In this document: positions 25,765 through 35,503 of the stretch, piece after piece
Position numbering within the stretch: the first letter of the stretch is position 1
How the letters are laid out: each line of letters opens with the position of its first letter
Position numbers and translations under genes: made by a program
IMG/VR virus record: IMGVR_UViG_3300030104_006890
Span: 1 to 54,206 of that record
Direction: 5' to 3' (one strand)
Source of the DNA: a virus
Length of the DNA stretch: 54,206 nucleotides
The notes under the pieces: model-generated
What the model was told of the DNA's origin: nothing
The model's input: the letters and a program-made list of their open reading frames with translations, nothing else
Databases searched by the model: none

Positions 25765-27198
25765 TTAACTTCCTGTATAGATGTATATTTCACCATCACT
25801 TGTAATATACATTTCTCCCACACCATATTGAACATCACCCTCATCAGGTTCTGATGAGTCCCCACCAACCGTAACAGTTCCCACAAAAGCACCAGGCGTT
25901 ACTGCAGTATCATCTGCTTTCACATTTTTTGCAACAGACCATCTACCACCGTTGGGATTAGTATTTTCAGCAGTAGTTATGTCGTGATATAAAGCACTAC
26001 CCGTATCACCATTACTTCCACTTTGAACAAGAATACCAGCGTCAACATTGGCATTTTTTGAACCAGAAGCAAAGAATCCAAATTGGTCTGCAATAACTAA
26101 TGTTTCAGCGGCACTCTGAGAACCTTGTAAAGTTAGATTTCCACCAATAGTAACATTTCCACCAAATACATCAGGTCCAGATGTCGTTGTTATTCTACCA
26201 AATGTTACATTATCACTCTGACCTACACCTTGTGTTGTTCCAGTTCCTTCAAGAGTCGTAATCCTTGATGTAAGACTAGAAGATAAATTTGTAGATGAAC
26301 CACTTATCTGTGATGCAATTTGAGCAGAGGAACTTATTAGTGTATTACCTAATTCAGATTCAGCAGTTGTTAATCTACCTGCAAGAGATGAACTTAATGA
26401 TGTAAGTGAACCACTTATAGAAGTAGATAATTGTGCAGAACCACTAACTAGACCAGTTGGTAACTGATTAGAACTTGATATTATACCAGATGGAACATTT
26501 GTTAAATCATCGTAACTTGAAACACCACTACCACCAGTTCCAAATCCAGCTGCCGCAGCTGATGAAGAAACTGCCGTTGAAAAAGATTCTCCATTTAATG
26601 CAAAAGCACCAGAAATTGTTAGTGAGCCTGTAAACTGATGTGTATCTTGACTATCATCACCAAAAATAGTTGAACCACTACTGAATGATTGAGTCATGTG
26701 AGTTACAGACGAACTTACAATATAATTTTTTGCTATAACATTACCAGTAGCTTCTATATCGCCTGTTACAGAAACATTACCATTAGATGTTAAACCAGCA
26801 AAAGTAGGACTCGCATCAGTTTTTACTGATTGATTTAAAAGACTCTCGTTAGTAGTTATTCTACTAGCTAAACTTGATGATGTTTCAGTAAAAGCACCAC
26901 TTATTGCTGTTGCAATTTGCCCACTACCACTAATTAGAGTATTACCTAACTCTGATTCAGCAATCGTCAACCTACTAGATAAAGAAGAACTAACAGAGGT
27001 GAAAGAACCACTAATTGATGTTGCTAATTGAGCACTACCACTAATTAATGTTGGTTTTCCACTTACATTTGCAAATGTTACACTAGCAGCAGTTACATTT
27101 GTAATACCACTACCGTCACCTTTAAATCCTCCTGAAGCAGTTATTTCATTCAGTACAGCATTACTTCCGCTTACTATAATCTTTTTCCAACTAGGCAT
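25765..27198 (-). CDS. Repetitive tail-fibre-like protein, 477 aa
   Basis: The N-terminus MPSWKKIIVSGSNAVLNEIT is followed by GDGSGITNV, shared with the gene at 25135. The body repeats SGSAQLATSISGSFTS, SSSLSSRLTTAESELGNTLI and similar segments several times; the heptad-like spacing of Leu and Ser in SSLxSRLTxxES suggests trimeric coiled or beta-helical stalks. Near residue 165 is the VSSSVTHMTQSFSSGSTIFG module also seen in three other fibre proteins. The C-terminal 100 residues (VIADQFGFFASGSKNANVDA, then a GGRWSVAKNV segment) end in MYITSDGEIYIYTGS, a short display motif. Virion fibre component, likely trimeric. Confidence 0.72.
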   Translation of the reverse strand: MPSWKKIIVSGSNAVLNEITASGGFKGDGSGITNVTAASVTFANVSGKPTLISGSAQLATSISGSFTSVSSSLSSRLTIAESELGNTLISGSGQIATAISGAFTETSSSLASRITTNESLLNQSVKTDASPTFAGLTSNGNVSVTGDIEATGNVIAKNYIVSSSVTHMTQSFSSGSTIFGDDSQDTHQFTGSLTISGAFALNGESFSTAVSSSAAAAGFGTGGSGVSSYDDLTNVPSGIISSSNQLPTGLVSGSAQLSTSISGSLTSLSSSLAGRLTTAESELGNTLISSSAQIASQISGSSTNLSSSLTSRITTLEGTGTTQGVGQSDNVTFGRITTTSGPDVFGGNVTIGGNLTLQGSQSAAETLVIADQFGFFASGSKNANVDAGILVQSGSNGDTGSALYHDITTAENTNPNGGRWSVAKNVKADDTAVTPGAFVGTVTVGGDSSEPDEGDVQYGVGEMYITSDGEIYIYTGS

Positions 27199-27199
27199 T

Positions 27200-27790
27200 T
27201 TAGTCTCCTATTCCAAGATAAAATTCGTTTTCATCTGTATTATAATAAAAACCCCCTTCGACAAAATCAGGTTCCTCTGTGAATCCACCAAAGTTAATTA
27301 CACCTTTATTATTTACTTCAAAAGCAGAAAAACTTCCTGATTTAACTAAGAAAAGGTCTTTCTCAACAGATGTAGGTGTTATAGATAAATAAGAATCAAA
27401 AGAGTTATCTCCAACATTAAACTCTTGAAGTGAACCAGTTCCTTGTATTAAAAAGTTTCCTGTACCGTTTATGTCATTAGAATTTAAATCTAAGTCCCCA
27501 CCAAGTTGAGGAGTTGTATCCTCGTGTATGTTGGATAGTCCACCACCACCGTAAGACTCTAAGTTTGTCGCACCCCAATAAAGAGTGCCACCTCGACTGT
27601 GTAATTTATTACCAGTTTGAGATGTTCCATTTTCAATTTCTAAAAATTCACTTGTGGTGAAAGAACCAGAAAGACGAAAGTCATCTAACCTATTACCAAG
27701 AGCATCAAAGATAGTTTTGTCATCTCTACGAACTTGTAGTAAATTCTGAAACCCCTCTGATATCAATATATTGGTTAAATCAAATGACAT
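27200..27790 (-). CDS. Fibre-related protein, 196 aa
   Basis: The N-terminal 35 residues (MSFDLTNILISEGFQNLLQV) differ from other fibre genes and might attach to the tail or be processed, since LISE fits an [LI]-x-E site. The centre has IHEDTTPQLGGDLDLNSNDI, the module also present in the 2161-aa protein. The C-terminus FYYNTDENEFYLGIGD is a short terminal strand motif similar in type to that of the 70-aa protein at 2591-2803. It starts one base after the stop of the upstream gene. Probably a small connector in the fibre assembly. Confidence 0.65.
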   Translation of the reverse strand: MSFDLTNILISEGFQNLLQVRRDDKTIFDALGNRLDDFRLSGSFTTSEFLEIENGTSQTGNKLHSRGGTLYWGATNLESYGGGGLSNIHEDTTPQLGGDLDLNSNDINGTGNFLIQGTGSLQEFNVGDNSFDSYLSITPTSVEKDLFLVKSGSFSAFEVNNKGVINFGGFTEEPDFVEGGFYYNTDENEFYLGIGD

Positions 27791-27791
27791 A

Positions 27792-28307
27792 CTAATCTAA
27801 CCTCTTTAAAACCTTTGATAAAAAGACATTAAAACCTTCTTGAATGTTTGCTTCCTTATAATAATTATGTAAAACAGGAGTGAAACGAGACTTGTTTTTT
27901 ACCAACATTTTTTTGGTAATTCCATTTTCTATTAACATTTTCATCAATTCGGTTTCTGGTGTGATTCTTTCAACAACAATTTGTGGTTTTTGTTCTTCTT
28001 TATTTAATACCTCTACAGTAACTTTTTTACTAACTTTTACTTCAAAATCTTCTTCATATGGTTGAAAGTAAGCATCTTCTGCAATAACTTCCAATTCCAT
28101 TGTTCCCTTTTGCCCTTCTTCAGTCAATCCCTTTAATTTAGGAAAAACAATTTCACCCTTACCACCAGACTTTATCTTACCTTCAATCATAAGATTTTTA
28201 TCATCTAACTTAAGAATAGCTCTAATTTTTGAATCTTTTATATCAACACCTTCAAGTGCTACATTACATTCAAATAATTCTTTTTTATCTGTATAAAGTT
28301 TAAGCAT
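27792..28307 (-). CDS. Hypothetical protein, 171 aa
   Basis: I do not recognise this family. Residues 1-110 look all-beta: alternating hydrophobic strands such as KIRAILKLDDKNLMIEGKIK and GTMELEVIAEDAYFQPYEED would fit an immunoglobulin-like or jelly-roll fold. Residues 115-171 look helical (ETELMKMLIENGITKKMLV, then a FNVFLSKVLKRLD end). It overlaps the preceding gene by eight bases and lies second in the transcript that begins at the shared promoter-like motif at 28626. The place at the head of the fibre cluster suggests a tail or baseplate attachment protein, but no motif proves it. Confidence 0.55.
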   Translation of the reverse strand: MLKLYTDKKELFECNVALEGVDIKDSKIRAILKLDDKNLMIEGKIKSGGKGEIVFPKLKGLTEEGQKGTMELEVIAEDAYFQPYEEDFEVKVSKKVTVEVLNKEEQKPQIVVERITPETELMKMLIENGITKKMLVKNKSRFTPVLHNYYKEANIQEGFNVFLSKVLKRLD

Positions 28308-28614
28308 ATATTCTCGCAGATGGTTTCTTTAGCACCTCTTGTATTACTAAATCTATGTTTGATAATGATATATTCACATTTTGTGGAATTTGAACATTAT
28401 CTTTTATTGTTTTGCCTTTTACCTTTAGTATCAACTCAATTACTTTTCTTTTCTTTTCAGGTTCTTTTTTAAACAGTTGGTCATATAGTTCTTTTCTTTT
28501 ATATCTTCCACCCACATCTTGAATCAAAGATAGTTCATAAGCAATACTAAATTCAGCAAATGTAAATTGAGCAGCCCCAAAGGCTATATTTGCTTGACCA
28601 AATGTAGTCGGCAT
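28300..28614 (-). CDS. Hypothetical protein heading the fibre transcript, 104 aa
   Basis: Unknown function. The N-terminus is rich in Phe, Ala and Gly (MPTTFGQANIAFGAAQFTFA), followed by FSIAYELSLIQDVGGRYKRKE and a basic, mostly helical region, then an LKVKGKTIKDNVQIPQNVNI strand segment. AGGA lies 8 bases before the ATG at 28614, and the shared AT-rich motif ends about 12 bases further upstream, so this is the first gene of the run 28614 to 14395 and beyond. It overlaps the next gene by eight bases. Confidence 0.58.
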   Translation of the reverse strand: MPTTFGQANIAFGAAQFTFAEFSIAYELSLIQDVGGRYKRKELYDQLFKKEPEKKRKVIELILKVKGKTIKDNVQIPQNVNISLSNIDLVIQEVLKKPSARIYA

Positions 28615-28625
28615 AAACTTATCCT

Positions 28626-28647
28626 AATTATTCATATATAAATATAA
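28626..28647 (-). promoter_or_regulatory. Shared AT-rich promoter-like motif before the distal fibre genes
   Basis: Identical over 22 bases to 3954-3975. In the direction of transcription it reads TTATATTTATATATGAATAATT and ends 11 bases before the ATG at 28614. It lies in the 43-base gap after the 2281-aa gene. Exact repetition of this length in two unrelated gaps argues for a functional site, most simply a late promoter. Confidence 0.5.
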
Positions 28648-28657
28648 AGTAAATTTG

Positions 28658-31600
28658 TTATCCACAATGATAAGTACAAGCAATTAATATTGATTTGTAT
28701 CCTAAATCAGCATCATTACTGGCTGATGTGAAATTATAAGGTTGAGTGGCTTTTGCTACTGTATAGTTATGCATTAAATCGTCATCTTGTTTTTCACCAT
28801 GTCCTGTTCTAGTAGATGAACATATGTAATCACCAGTCTCTATGTTTCCATTAGTATCTGTAACTCTAATCATCCCCTCACCAACAGCATTGTAATTTAT
28901 TCTTGGAAGTGTTCGGTCTAAATGTGAATCGTTATGTCCAGCTGAACCTGTTTCAGAAAATACACCCATTACGGCTTTGTCTTTTTGTGTTGTTGTTAAT
29001 TCAACTTCTGGCCAAGCAAGTGATATCGAACTACCAGTTGCTAAGATATTACCAGTGGATTTTACTATCATACCTGGTTTCCAATCATCATAGGATGAAC
29101 CACTTGGTCTTTGTGAAATGTGACCACCAGTAAATGTGCCATACAAAACTTCTGAATGAATACGGCCAACTTCTCCACCACCATCTGAAAATCTTATGAA
29201 ATCATGATTAGAGTTAAGAGTGCTATCGCTTGAAAAATCAAGATGAAGAATACATGCTCCAGCATTGATAGCACTATCAGCAAATTCCATAATATTCGCA
29301 ATTTTATCTGTGCCTGCATCAGAAGTTGGTGTTTTGGTATACAGTGCCGGTTGGGCATAATCAGGTACTTCAACATATAAGGCTGCTGTTGGTGTAGATG
29401 GACTAAAAGCAGCGCCTGTAAATCCCACATGTAAAAGTCCTTCTGGTGTTGATTGTGCTATACCAACTCTATTCGTTCCCCCATCTACTTTCAACATATT
29501 GGTTTCGCCGTCAGATTCTACTCTAAAATTTACATCATTAGAATCATCGTTTATTATAACAGCATCACTTGAGCCCTCTTTGAGTGTCACCATTTTTACA
29601 CCACCGGCAACTAAATCTATGTTATCGGCACCAAATGAAATTTTTGTATCATCGTCAGCTGTACGAAAGACGGCGGTATTAACAGAAAAATTCTCAGCAA
29701 TAACATTTCCACTACCACTTATGTTACCAGTAACAGATAAAGTTTCAGGTGGACTTGCGGTGCCGATGCCGACTCTACCTGAACCTTTCACAAAAAATAG
29801 ACCAGAACCTGCCTGACTATTAATTTCTAAAGCATTATCAGCAGCACTTGTTCCAGCTTGAATTAGAACACCCTCACTATCGCCAGCAGTAGTTTCTAAA
29901 TTTTTAAACGATGCGACATGGGTGTTGACAGATTCACCATCTGCAGCCTCCACATGTAGTCTACTACCTGGACTTGTGGTGCCGATGCCGACTTCTCCAG
30001 TTCTTTTTATAAACATATCGTAAGTAGGAGCTGCAGAATTATCATCTGCTGTACTTCTAGCAAAATACATATCACCTTGATTTGCTAATACGCCTCTTGA
30101 AATACCAGATGATTGACCTTTCCATACGATTCCACCACCACCAGATGCTTTTGAATCTATTTCAATAAAATTACCATGTCCATCGCTTGTATAAAAAGCA
30201 TCACTTTTTGAAACATGAAGTGTTCCAGCTACAGAAAGTTTTCTACTTGGACTTGTTGTGCCGATGCCGACTCTACCTGATTCAACAATTCTTACCTTTT
30301 CAGAACCACCAATATCAAATCTGTGATAACCAGTGCCTACATTGTTTACATCTGCAGAGTATTCTAGTCCAACATCACCACCAGCTAGTATTTTATGTTT
30401 TAAATTACTAACATCTGAGTCCTCTAATGTTATTGTTGGGAAAGCTGCTTTTAGATGCAACTCTGATTCAGGACTCGTGGTGCCGATGCCCACAGTTTGT
30501 GAACTAATAATACGACCAAACGAAGCAGTAAAATCATTTGAACCACTTATACCGTAATAAACAGGAGCAAATCCACCTGGTGCTAAATGATTTACATCTT
30601 TTCTATCTATACAACCTATTACTAATTTTTCTTGAAGACTTCCGCCTATACCAGTATTATATTTTAATTTTAATCCTCTGTCAGTTGAATTAAAACTACC
30701 AGATAAATTTTCAATAGTTATACTTTCAAATAAAGCTTCTAAATCATCATAAGGATCTTTATGTGCCCATTCCCAAGTTTGACCAGGTGGAGAGAATTGT
30801 CCTGCATTTACTGTAGTTTTAAATTCGTGATTTGCAGAAAGAGTATCATCAGGTCTATATTCCCATATTTCTGTGTTTTTTGCACCTGCAGCAGAGAATA
30901 TACTTCTGGTCATTTTTCTGTTTGTAGCGGTATTTTTTGTTATATTTTCATAACCAGCAAGAACACCAGAATGTAAAGAAGAAGTAGTTTGACTAGTACC
31001 ACTTACAGTTTTATTTATTATTTTGTCATTTTCTAATGAAAATCCACCTATGTCACCTGATTCAGCATTTATTTCACCAGTTACAATAACATTACCATCT
31101 GGTTTTAAATGAAATCTAGATGAACTTACTTCTATATTACCATTTGAACCACTTACGAATTGTCCACCACCACCTAAGAAAAATTTAGGTGTTTGTATAT
31201 TAACACCACTTCCACTAATCGTTGTTGTTCCGCTGTTTTGTAATTCAAAAGTCCCACCGCTGTCAAATTTTAAAAAGTTTGTAGCGTCACCCACTCTAAA
31301 TATAGTTCTACCAGTGGTTGTTCCGTGTCCCATCTGAATTGGGATTGAATTGCCTCCCAATCCGAAATCACTTGAGGCATCACCACCCAATGTGATTGCA
31401 AAGACGGGATCATCATCGGGATCAACTATGTTGGCACTACCTAAATCTATTCTGAATTGTTCAGTACCGCCTGTTGAACCAATTAATTCATTTCGAGTAA
31501 ATGAAAATCCTGCTATTTCATTTCTTGTTTCAGATATTTCAAATACCCTATTACCACTATTATCAAATCCTCTCATTCCAAACGCACCGGCATCTACCTG

Positions 31601-34600
31601 TCCAACTGCTAATCTTACATTATTTCTTGTTGCACTACCAGGTGAAAAATTATTTTTACCATTGGCACCATGAAAAGTCAAAACCTTTGCCTCAGAGTCT
31701 ATTATTACACCATCTGTATCAGCTGATGTTGAGCTCGATATCACATTATTACCAATTTTCCAACCACCAGCAGTCAATACATCATTTACATAACTAAAGT
31801 TTTCACCAACAAAAAATATTGGATCTGCTGATGCACTTACAAAAAATAATGATGGTTGTGGTGTTGCACTTGTGTGAGTAGTAGCATTAGTACCAAGAGC
31901 TATTGTAGCATTATTTCCATCTATTTTAGCAACCGTTCCACTACTTAATCTACCAGGTACTAACTCCCATCCAGCAAGTCGAGCTTTGTTTGCCGTAATC
32001 AATACTGAAGCACTATCAGCATTTGCAGTTGAAGTTACAGTACCAGTTCCACTAAATACAGCAAGACCATATGGATTTTGCACAGTACCGTCATTTATGG
32101 GAAGTTTTCCAAGTACAAGTTTTGGTTCTTCATCATTGATACTTCCTGTCCATATTGCCAAAGATTGTGATATCGAACTAAATCTTACACTACCAAAAGT
32201 ATTATCACTCTGTATATTACCAGGTATTAAATCCCATCCAGCAAGTTTTGCCTTATCTCTTGTTATCAAGACATTATATGATAAATCATTTGTTATATCA
32301 GCATCACTGTTTCCAGCAAAAACAGCGAATCCATATCTATCATCAGATGCTGAACCACCAACTCGTGGTAACTTACCCATTACCACTTTAGGTCGAGCAA
32401 CATTTATTGAACCAGTAAATACAGAAACTTGTTGATTTCCAGCATCAAGTGCAATACTACCAGTAGGATGGTCAAATTGAAATCTACCAGGTGTTAGTTC
32501 CCAACCAACTATTTTATTTTCACTTGTACCTAACTCTACTAATATATCAGAATCTTGTGGACTAGTTCCATGATTACCACCAACAGTATCAAATATTTTT
32601 AATCCAAACTCATTAGCACCATCAATTTCACCCAAATAAACTCTATCATTTGTTCCATCATTAACAGTGATTCTTTTTGTGTTCGCATCAATCGTTATAA
32701 TACCATTAGAACTTGTTATAGCATTTCCAGCAATTGCCCATCCACCAATGTTACCAGCAGTAGCATTTACATTACCTTCAAAGTAAGCGGAACCCGAAGC
32801 CCATACTCCAAATCCACTTAATGTACCAAATCTTGGAGATGTGATACCTGTAAGTTTACCCATCCTCATAACAGCAGAACCACTTGAAGCATTTACATCT
32901 ATAAACGGACTATGAGTAGAAGAAGCATCGATAGCAACCGTTCCACCACTTATTCTAGCAGCCGTTCCACCAACATTTAAATCACTTAAATCACCACTTA
33001 CATTATCAACATTGTATTTTGTGAAACCACTCTGAACTGAACCACCTGTTATTGGATCTCCGTTTATTTGAAATCTAACACCAACTACAGCTTGAGCACC
33101 TTGGTCAGGTACATCTTTAAAAAGAAGTATTTGATCATCACTAAATGTAGCAGATTTACTATCTTCAAATGTAACTGTACCACTACTTGTAGTTCCAGTT
33201 GAACCAGATATAACACCACTATCAGAAATAAACAATATACCATTTGTAGCCTTTACAACATCTTTTTGAAAGATGTGAGTTCTTAAAGTGTTACGAACAA
33301 AGATATTATCAATCTCTAAGAATGTTCCATCAGAACCATTATCATCAATTCTAAATCCATCACCAGTTATACCTGATATAAAAGTTGAAGTTCCTATGGT
33401 TTTTGTATCTGCAATAGTTACATCACCAGCAAAAGAATTTGTGCCGGTTCCATCGATTTGCAAGACTCCATCGACTTCAGTATTTCCCCTAATAAAGACA
33501 TTTCCATTAGATGCATTTATTGAAAAATTATTAGTGCCTCCAGAGCTTTTATAAGCTAAGGTGTTTGTTCCTGATTCAAGAAAATGACCACCACCATGTG
33601 TAAATCGTAAAAAACTAAGGACTTCGACTCCATTACCAGAAATAGTTTTGAAACCACTTCCATCACCAGCTTGTATATTACCAAACGAACCAGTTGAGGT
33701 TGCTGAGCCACTTATTTTTGTATCTGTAATTTCCAAAGTGTTTGCACCATCTCCGCCACCTAATACCATTTTGGCGCCAGATTTAGATGTTCTAAACCTG
33801 AGAACATTCGCATCGTGATTCCATTTTGCTTGAGCACCAATATTATCACTCGTGCTACCAAATATCAAAGAAGCATCACCAGCATCGAGAGCTAATATTG
33901 AAATCCCACCATTCTGTCCTTCTGCAATTATTTCATCTGCATCGGCATGAGCAGCAACACCGGCTCCTGAATCTCCTCTAACATGAAGTTTTCCATCAGG
34001 AACTGATTCGCCAATGCCGACTCTTGATGTAGAGGCATCAATTCTCATCACTTCTGTTTGAGTAGAACCACCATCATTGACTTGGAAAATAAAATCAGCA
34101 TCAGTTAAGTTGTTTCTAAAAAACAAATGAGCACCAGTCTGAAAAATCTGTGAATCTATACCACTGCCAAGGTCTATTGCAATACTATCACCAAGTCTTA
34201 TATTGCCATTGAATGTGGTTTGTTGACTAGAGTTTATAGTTACTGCAGTTCCCCCATTTACAAAGAAATCCAGACTATCATCATCATGGTCGTAGTCTAT
34301 TGCACCTATTTCTTCATTATCTGGATCTCCAAACATAATTTGACTATTTTTAGTCGCGAGAGCTTTTAAAAGAATTTGTGTATTTGCATTTGTGCTTTCA
34401 AATAACGCTTTGGGTTCACTTCCTGCTGACTCAACATGGAGTTGTTTTTCAGGACTTGTTGTGCCGATGCCGACATTACCTGCCGTATGAACTGAACCAA
34501 ACGAACCAGTTGAGGTTGCTGAACCGCTTATTTTTGGGGCAATAGGAAATTCAACAGTTGAATCTTGATTAAGCTGCATTACTATGCCGGTGGCATTTAA

Positions 34601-35503
34601 AAATGCCAAAGGATTGGTTATGTATTGAATATTATGAAAAGTATTTTCAGAACTAATATCAAGTCTTTTAGTAACAGCAGAATTTGCAAATCTAGTTCTT
34701 ATGCCTCCACCACTGCTACCATTACCTGCTACATCAATACCAAAACTCGTAGGACCTGCTGGAGTTGTTGTGTTAATACCCATCTTTGTATCAATATATG
34801 CACGACCAAACGATCCAGTTGAGGTTGATGAACCACTTACACTACCAGCAAAAATACCTGTGCCAGCAGATGTTATTTCAAATGTTGGATTGACAGAAGT
34901 ATTTCCGAAATGCATGTTCATACTAGTGTCTACATATATGTAACCCTTATCAGTTCCAGCATGTTCAAAATGTAGAGCCGCATTACCACCACCAGTTTTA
35001 TTTAAATTTAAAAGAGGATCATTACCACTTGCTATTTCCAAAGGAGAATCAGGATTTGTCGCGCCGATACCGACATTACCTGAATTAATTACTGTTAGTG
35101 CTGTTGAACCACCAGGTCTTAAATCAAGTCTACCAGATGAATTTGACAACCCTACAATAAAATTACTTGCAGAAGTTTTTAGGTCTAATGTGGATTGATC
35201 AGAAGTTCCTTCAAGTATAGCAGTTCCACCAGCAGTACCTTTTGTGACTAATCCACCACTAACAAATAGAGAACCAGTGAATTGGTGAGTGTCATCAGTT
35301 GAGTCACCAAAAGCAGTATTACCGCTACTAAACGATGTGGTCATGTAAGTTGTAGATGAACTTACAATCATGTTTTCAGCAATTATATCACCTTGTACCC
35401 TTAAACCACCAGCCTCAACAGTTGCTAACGGAGATGTTTTATGATATAAACTATAATCAGCTGATGAACTTATAATACCATTTTCTATATGAATCTTTGC
35501 CAT
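28658..35503 (-). CDS. Giant tail-fibre-like protein with GW repeats and a shared C-terminal module, 2281 aa
   Basis: The N-terminus is followed by the VSSSTTYMTTSFSSGNTAFG module, then [IV]-S-G-S-x-T-S-T-G-S-F-G repeats alternating with VGIGTTSP-x-x-x-LHV motifs (about eight, for example VGIGTTSPEKQLHVES). The middle, about residues 900-1350, holds some six repeats of the form [AV]-G-W-x-L-x-P-G-x-[LI] (IVGWELTPGRF, LAGWDLIPGNI, LAGWELVPGRL and variants). The C-terminal 130 residues include VTDTNGNIETGDYICSSTRT and GHGEKQDDD, homologous to the end of the 2666-aa neighbour. The gene begins with ATG at 35503, overlapping the upstream stop as TAATG. A long fibre of the virion is the best reading; no enzymatic site is visible. 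Confidence 0.77.
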   Translation of the reverse strand: MAKIHIENGIISSSADYSLYHKTSPLATVEAGGLRVQGDIIAENMIVSSSTTYMTTSFSSGNTAFGDSTDDTHQFTGSLFVSGGLVTKGTAGGTAILEGTSDQSTLDLKTSASNFIVGLSNSSGRLDLRPGGSTALTVINSGNVGIGATNPDSPLEIASGNDPLLNLNKTGGGNAALHFEHAGTDKGYIYVDTSMNMHFGNTSVNPTFEITSAGTGIFAGSVSGSSTSTGSFGRAYIDTKMGINTTTPAGPTSFGIDVAGNGSSGGGIRTRFANSAVTKRLDISSENTFHNIQYITNPLAFLNATGIVMQLNQDSTVEFPIAPKISGSATSTGSFGSVHTAGNVGIGTTSPEKQLHVESAGSEPKALFESTNANTQILLKALATKNSQIMFGDPDNEEIGAIDYDHDDDSLDFFVNGGTAVTINSSQQTTFNGNIRLGDSIAIDLGSGIDSQIFQTGAHLFFRNNLTDADFIFQVNDGGSTQTEVMRIDASTSRVGIGESVPDGKLHVRGDSGAGVAAHADADEIIAEGQNGGISILALDAGDASLIFGSTSDNIGAQAKWNHDANVLRFRTSKSGAKMVLGGGDGANTLEITDTKISGSATSTGSFGNIQAGDGSGFKTISGNGVEVLSFLRFTHGGGHFLESGTNTLAYKSSGGTNNFSINASNGNVFIRGNTEVDGVLQIDGTGTNSFAGDVTIADTKTIGTSTFISGITGDGFRIDDNGSDGTFLEIDNIFVRNTLRTHIFQKDVVKATNGILFISDSGVISGSTGTTSSGTVTFEDSKSATFSDDQILLFKDVPDQGAQAVVGVRFQINGDPITGGSVQSGFTKYNVDNVSGDLSDLNVGGTAARISGGTVAIDASSTHSPFIDVNASSGSAVMRMGKLTGITSPRFGTLSGFGVWASGSAYFEGNVNATAGNIGGWAIAGNAITSSNGIITIDANTKRITVNDGTNDRVYLGEIDGANEFGLKIFDTVGGNHGTSPQDSDILVELGTSENKIVGWELTPGRFQFDHPTGSIALDAGNQQVSVFTGSINVARPKVVMGKLPRVGGSASDDRYGFAVFAGNSDADITNDLSYNVLITRDKAKLAGWDLIPGNIQSDNTFGSVRFSSISQSLAIWTGSINDEEPKLVLGKLPINDGTVQNPYGLAVFSGTGTVTSTANADSASVLITANKARLAGWELVPGRLSSGTVAKIDGNNATIALGTNATTHTSATPQPSLFFVSASADPIFFVGENFSYVNDVLTAGGWKIGNNVISSSTSADTDGVIIDSEAKVLTFHGANGKNNFSPGSATRNNVRLAVGQVDAGAFGMRGFDNSGNRVFEISETRNEIAGFSFTRNELIGSTGGTEQFRIDLGSANIVDPDDDPVFAITLGGDASSDFGLGGNSIPIQMGHGTTTGRTIFRVGDATNFLKFDSGGTFELQNSGTTTISGSGVNIQTPKFFLGGGGQFVSGSNGNIEVSSSRFHLKPDGNVIVTGEINAESGDIGGFSLENDKIINKTVSGTSQTTSSLHSGVLAGYENITKNTATNRKMTRSIFSAAGAKNTEIWEYRPDDTLSANHEFKTTVNAGQFSPPGQTWEWAHKDPYDDLEALFESITIENLSGSFNSTDRGLKLKYNTGIGGSLQEKLVIGCIDRKDVNHLAPGGFAPVYYGISGSNDFTASFGRIISSQTVGIGTTSPESELHLKAAFPTITLEDSDVSNLKHKILAGGDVGLEYSADVNNVGTGYHRFDIGGSEKVRIVESGRVGIGTTSPSRKLSVAGTLHVSKSDAFYTSDGHGNFIEIDSKASGGGGIVWKGQSSGISRGVLANQGDMYFARSTADDNSAAPTYDMFIKRTGEVGIGTTSPGSRLHVEAADGESVNTHVASFKNLETTAGDSEGVLIQAGTSAADNALEINSQAGSGLFFVKGSGRVGIGTASPPETLSVTGNISGSGNVIAENFSVNTAVFRTADDDTKISFGADNIDLVAGGVKMVTLKEGSSDAVIINDDSNDVNFRVESDGETNMLKVDGGTNRVGIAQSTPEGLLHVGFTGAAFSPSTPTAALYVEVPDYAQPALYTKTPTSDAGTDKIANIMEFADSAINAGACILHLDFSSDSTLNSNHDFIRFSDGGGEVGRIHSEVLYGTFTGGHISQRPSGSSYDDWKPGMIVKSTGNILATGSSISLAWPEVELTTTQKDKAVMGVFSETGSAGHNDSHLDRTLPRINYNAVGEGMIRVTDTNGNIETGDYICSSTRTGHGEKQDDDLMHNYTVAKATQPYNFTSASNDADLGYKSILIACTYHCG

